DNA of 10,907 bases from Deltaproteobacteria bacterium. GTDB lineage: Bacteria; Desulfobacterota; Desulfomonilia; UBA1062. Position 1 is the first letter of the stretch; each line of letters starts with the position of its first letter. The position numbers were made by a program, and so were the translations under genes. The notes beneath the pieces were generated by a model. The model ran no database searches. It was not told the DNA's origin and was given only the letters and a program-made list of their open reading frames with translations. The stretch covers positions 1-10,907 of the forward strand of contig QMLJ01000013.1 in assembly GCA_003643935.1 (NCBI GenBank), in the 5' to 3' direction. Shown piece after piece: positions 9,223 to 10,907 of this stretch.

Positions 9223-10098
9223 ATGCAGTATGAACTACCGCTCTACAGACCACCATCAGAGGCGCGTTCCCTTATATTGCAGGTGACCATAGGTTGTTCT
9301 TATAACAAGTGCCTGTTCTGTGGTATGTACAAGGGAAAGCGGTTCAGGGTCCGCTCCTTTTCAGAGATAGAAAGGGATGTAGGGGAGATGGCAGAGGTAT
9401 ACCCATATGCTAGAAGGATATTCCTGGCTGACGGGGATGCCCTTACCCTGGATACTACGTATCTCCTTAAAATACTTGACCTCATAAACAGGAGTTTTCC
9501 TCACCTTGAAAGGATTTCATCGTATGCAGGGCCCACGAATCTCATTAACAAGACAGTAGAAGACCTAAGGGAGCTTAGGCACGCCAATCTAAAACTCGTT
9601 TACCTTGGCATAGAAACGGGCAATGACGATCTTCTGAAAAAGGTGAACAAGGGCGTATCTGCCGCACAAATGGTTGAAGGCTGCCGAAAGGTCATAGATG
9701 CAGGTATCAAGCTATCCACCATAATATTACTAGGCCTTGGAGGTGTTAAAGGTAGCTATGCTCATGCAAAGGATTCCGCAAAGGTGGTAAATGCAATCGA
9801 CCCACATTATTTAGCATGCCTAACCTTAATGCTTGGACCTTTCGAGAGGGCATACGAAAAGGTTATGGGCGTAGGCTTCAAGTTTGTTGACAAGTGGCAG
9901 TCCTTGAGGGAATTGAGATGGCTTGTTGAAGACCTTGAGCTTAGCGATTGTGTCTTTGGGACACAGCATGCTTCCAACTACCTACCCATAAAGGGACACC
10001 TGCCAGAGGACAAGAATACCATTCTGGATCTGATTGACTTTGCCCTGGAAACAGGAGATTCTCGCCATCTGAGGACAGAATGGGAGAGAGGTCTCTGA
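9223..10098 (+). CDS. Radical SAM domain protein, function unknown
   Basis: The 291-aa protein begins with LILQVTIGCSYNKCLFCGMYKGK; C25, C30 and C33 form a CX4CX2C cluster motif and the aromatic before the third cysteine is typical of radical SAM enzymes, which bind a 4Fe-4S cluster and cleave SAM to a 5'-deoxyadenosyl radical. Later SAM-site features are FLADGDAL (67-74), YLGIETGNDDLLKKVNKG (127-144) and the glycine stretch LLGLGG (169-174). It resembles the Elp3/MiaB-like group but has no B12-binding, TRAM or SPASM domain, so it is a bare catalytic core plus a short C-terminal region. The substrate is not evident. AGGGGTGA at 9208-9215 sits 7 nt before ATG, inside the end of the transporter gene, so the two are almost surely co-transcribed and perhaps translationally coupled. 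The spacing of the first two cysteines is one residue longer than the common CX3CX2C. Confidence 0.85.
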   Translation: MQYELPLYRPPSEARSLILQVTIGCSYNKCLFCGMYKGKRFRVRSFSEIERDVGEMAEVYPYARRIFLADGDALTLDTTYLLKILDLINRSFPHLERISSYAGPTNLINKTVEDLRELRHANLKLVYLGIETGNDDLLKKVNKGVSAAQMVEGCRKVIDAGIKLSTIILLGLGGVKGSYAHAKDSAKVVNAIDPHYLACLTLMLGPFERAYEKVMGVGFKFVDKWQSLRELRWLVEDLELSDCVFGTQHASNYLPIKGHLPEDKNTILDLIDFALETGDSRHLRTEWERGL

Positions 10099-10126
10099 TT
10101 GACCTGGATTCTTACTCTGTTATAAA
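10099..10126 (+). promoter_or_regulatory. Sigma70-type promoter for hisS
   Basis: Directly after the radical SAM stop, TTGACC (10099-10104) and TATAAA (10121-10126) are separated by 16 bp; each hexamer matches consensus at five of six positions. Transcription would start near 10133 and give a very short leader of about 14 nt before the GTG start at 10147. This is the best promoter match in the window and would make hisS independent of the upstream genes. No T-box or other leader element fits in the space available. Confidence 0.55.
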
Positions 10127-10135
10127 GGATCATCT

Positions 10136-10140
10136 GGAGG
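10136..10140 (+). promoter_or_regulatory. Ribosome binding site supporting the GTG start of hisS
   Basis: GGAGG lies 6 nt before GTG at 10147. The next in-frame ATG (10168) would remove the first part of the conserved N-terminal I-K-G-M-N-D segment, so the GTG is the better start. Confidence 0.75.
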
Positions 10141-10146
10141 GTTCAA

Positions 10147-10907
10147 GTGATTAAGGCGATAAAGGGAATGAACGATTTACTGCCGCAGGAAGTGGAAAGG
10201 TGGCGCTGGGTTGAAGAAAGGGCGAGGCAAGTGCTTGGCTTATATGGATTCTCGGAGATCAGAACACCCATAGTTGAACACACGGATCTATTTGAAAGGG
10301 GCCTGGGGCAGTATACAGATGTTGTTGAAAAGCAGATGTATACGTTTCCTGACAAGAGCGGATCTTCTCTAACCCTGAGGCCAGAGGCAACGGCATCGAT
10401 ATTGAGGGCAGTCATAGAGCACGGCCTTCTTTCCTCTGATCCTATACAGAAACTTTACAGCATTGGCCCTATGTTCAGGTATGAAAGGCCACAAAAGGGA
10501 AGGTACAGGCAATTTCACCAGATAAACGCTGAGCGTATAGGGGAAGAAAGCCCTTTCTCTGATGCAGAGTGCATATGCATGGCATATGACATGTGTAAGG
10601 CAATGGGCCTTGATAGACTGAGCATAGAAGTTAATTCCCTTGGCTGCAAGGAATGCAGACCAGCTTTTAGGTCTGCCCTGAAGGAGTTTCTTTACAACAG
10701 CAGGTCTGCCCTGTGTGATGATTGCAAAAGAAGGCTAGAGACTAATCCATTGCGTGTTCTTGATTGCAAAAATCCTTCCTGCCGGGAGGTTGTGCGGGAT
10801 GCCCCTAATGTGGAGGAATATTTGTGTGGTGCATGCAGTGAACACTACAGCGGGGTCTTAAGGGATCTTGATATTATGGGGGTACCTTACAGCAAGAACA
10901 ATCTCCT
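10147..10907 (+). CDS. hisS: Histidyl-tRNA synthetase, N-terminal part (runs off the window)
   Basis: The reading frame is open from GTG to the window end (253 full codons of a protein usually near 420 aa). It charges tRNA-His with histidine. The class II catalytic core is clear: KGMNDLLP (6-13), motif 1 region, SLTLRPEATASI (74-85) with the TLRPE loop, and motif 2 at 104-131 including FRYERPQKGRYRQFHQ. A segment with NSLG at 163-166 and TNPLRVLDCK at 199-208 marks the insertion between motifs 2 and 3. Four cysteine pairs sit here: C167/C170, C190/C193, C207/C212 and C227/C230. The histidine motifs, motif 3 and the anticodon-binding domain lie beyond the window. HisZ, the HisRS-like regulator, is a poorer fit because the motif 2 residues are intact. 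It has its own promoter. Confidence 0.96.
   Translation, partial: MIKAIKGMNDLLPQEVERWRWVEERARQVLGLYGFSEIRTPIVEHTDLFERGLGQYTDVVEKQMYTFPDKSGSSLTLRPEATASILRAVIEHGLLSSDPIQKLYSIGPMFRYERPQKGRYRQFHQINAERIGEESPFSDAECICMAYDMCKAMGLDRLSIEVNSLGCKECRPAFRSALKEFLYNSRSALCDDCKRRLETNPLRVLDCKNPSCREVVRDAPNVEEYLCGACSEHYSGVLRDLDIMGVPYSKNNL

Overview
The window is a compact stretch of bacterial chromosome with every gene on the + strand. It runs from the 3' end of a chromosome-partitioning gene, through a replication and topology block, into a set of less familiar accessory genes, and ends inside histidyl-tRNA synthetase. The long form of GyrB (788 aa, with the extra segment in the TOPRIM half seen in many Gram-negatives), the frequent AGG/AGA arginine and ATA isoleucine codons, the moderate AT content and the gene content suggest a Gram-negative, possibly anaerobic lineage such as Desulfobacterota or a neighbour. 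This placement is inference; nothing in the sequence names the organism.

Layout. 1-165: C-terminus of ParB. 166-354: a 189-bp gap, about 76% A+T by direct count, with a candidate promoter and a short direct repeat. 355-6322: dnaN, gyrB and gyrA, separated by 18 and 22 bp, very probably one operon. 6338-7012: an exported START/SRPBCC-like protein of unknown role, whose first codons overlap a terminator-like hairpin. 7096-7515: a minimal TrmO (TsaA/YaeB) family tRNA methyltransferase. 7580-9220: a sodium/phosphate cotransporter with a C-terminal PhoU-like domain. 9223-10098: a small radical SAM protein of unknown function, 2 bp behind the transporter. 10099-10126: a good sigma70-type promoter. 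10147 to the window end: hisS, incomplete.

How the genes fit together. ParB, the beta clamp and gyrase are origin-proximal chromosome maintenance genes. The order parB-dnaN-gyrB-gyrA lacks the recF usually found between dnaN and gyrB and lacks an adjacent dnaA, so this looks like a rearranged relative of the classical origin region. The downstream genes share strand and tight spacing but no obvious pathway. I see no CRISPR array, mobile element, RNA gene, toxin-antitoxin pair or defence system. The points most worth a second look are the terminator-like hairpin inside the signal-peptide codons, the altered gene order around dnaN, the CX4CX2C radical SAM protein, the four cysteine pairs in HisRS and the natural Ala at the GyrA quinolone-resistance position.
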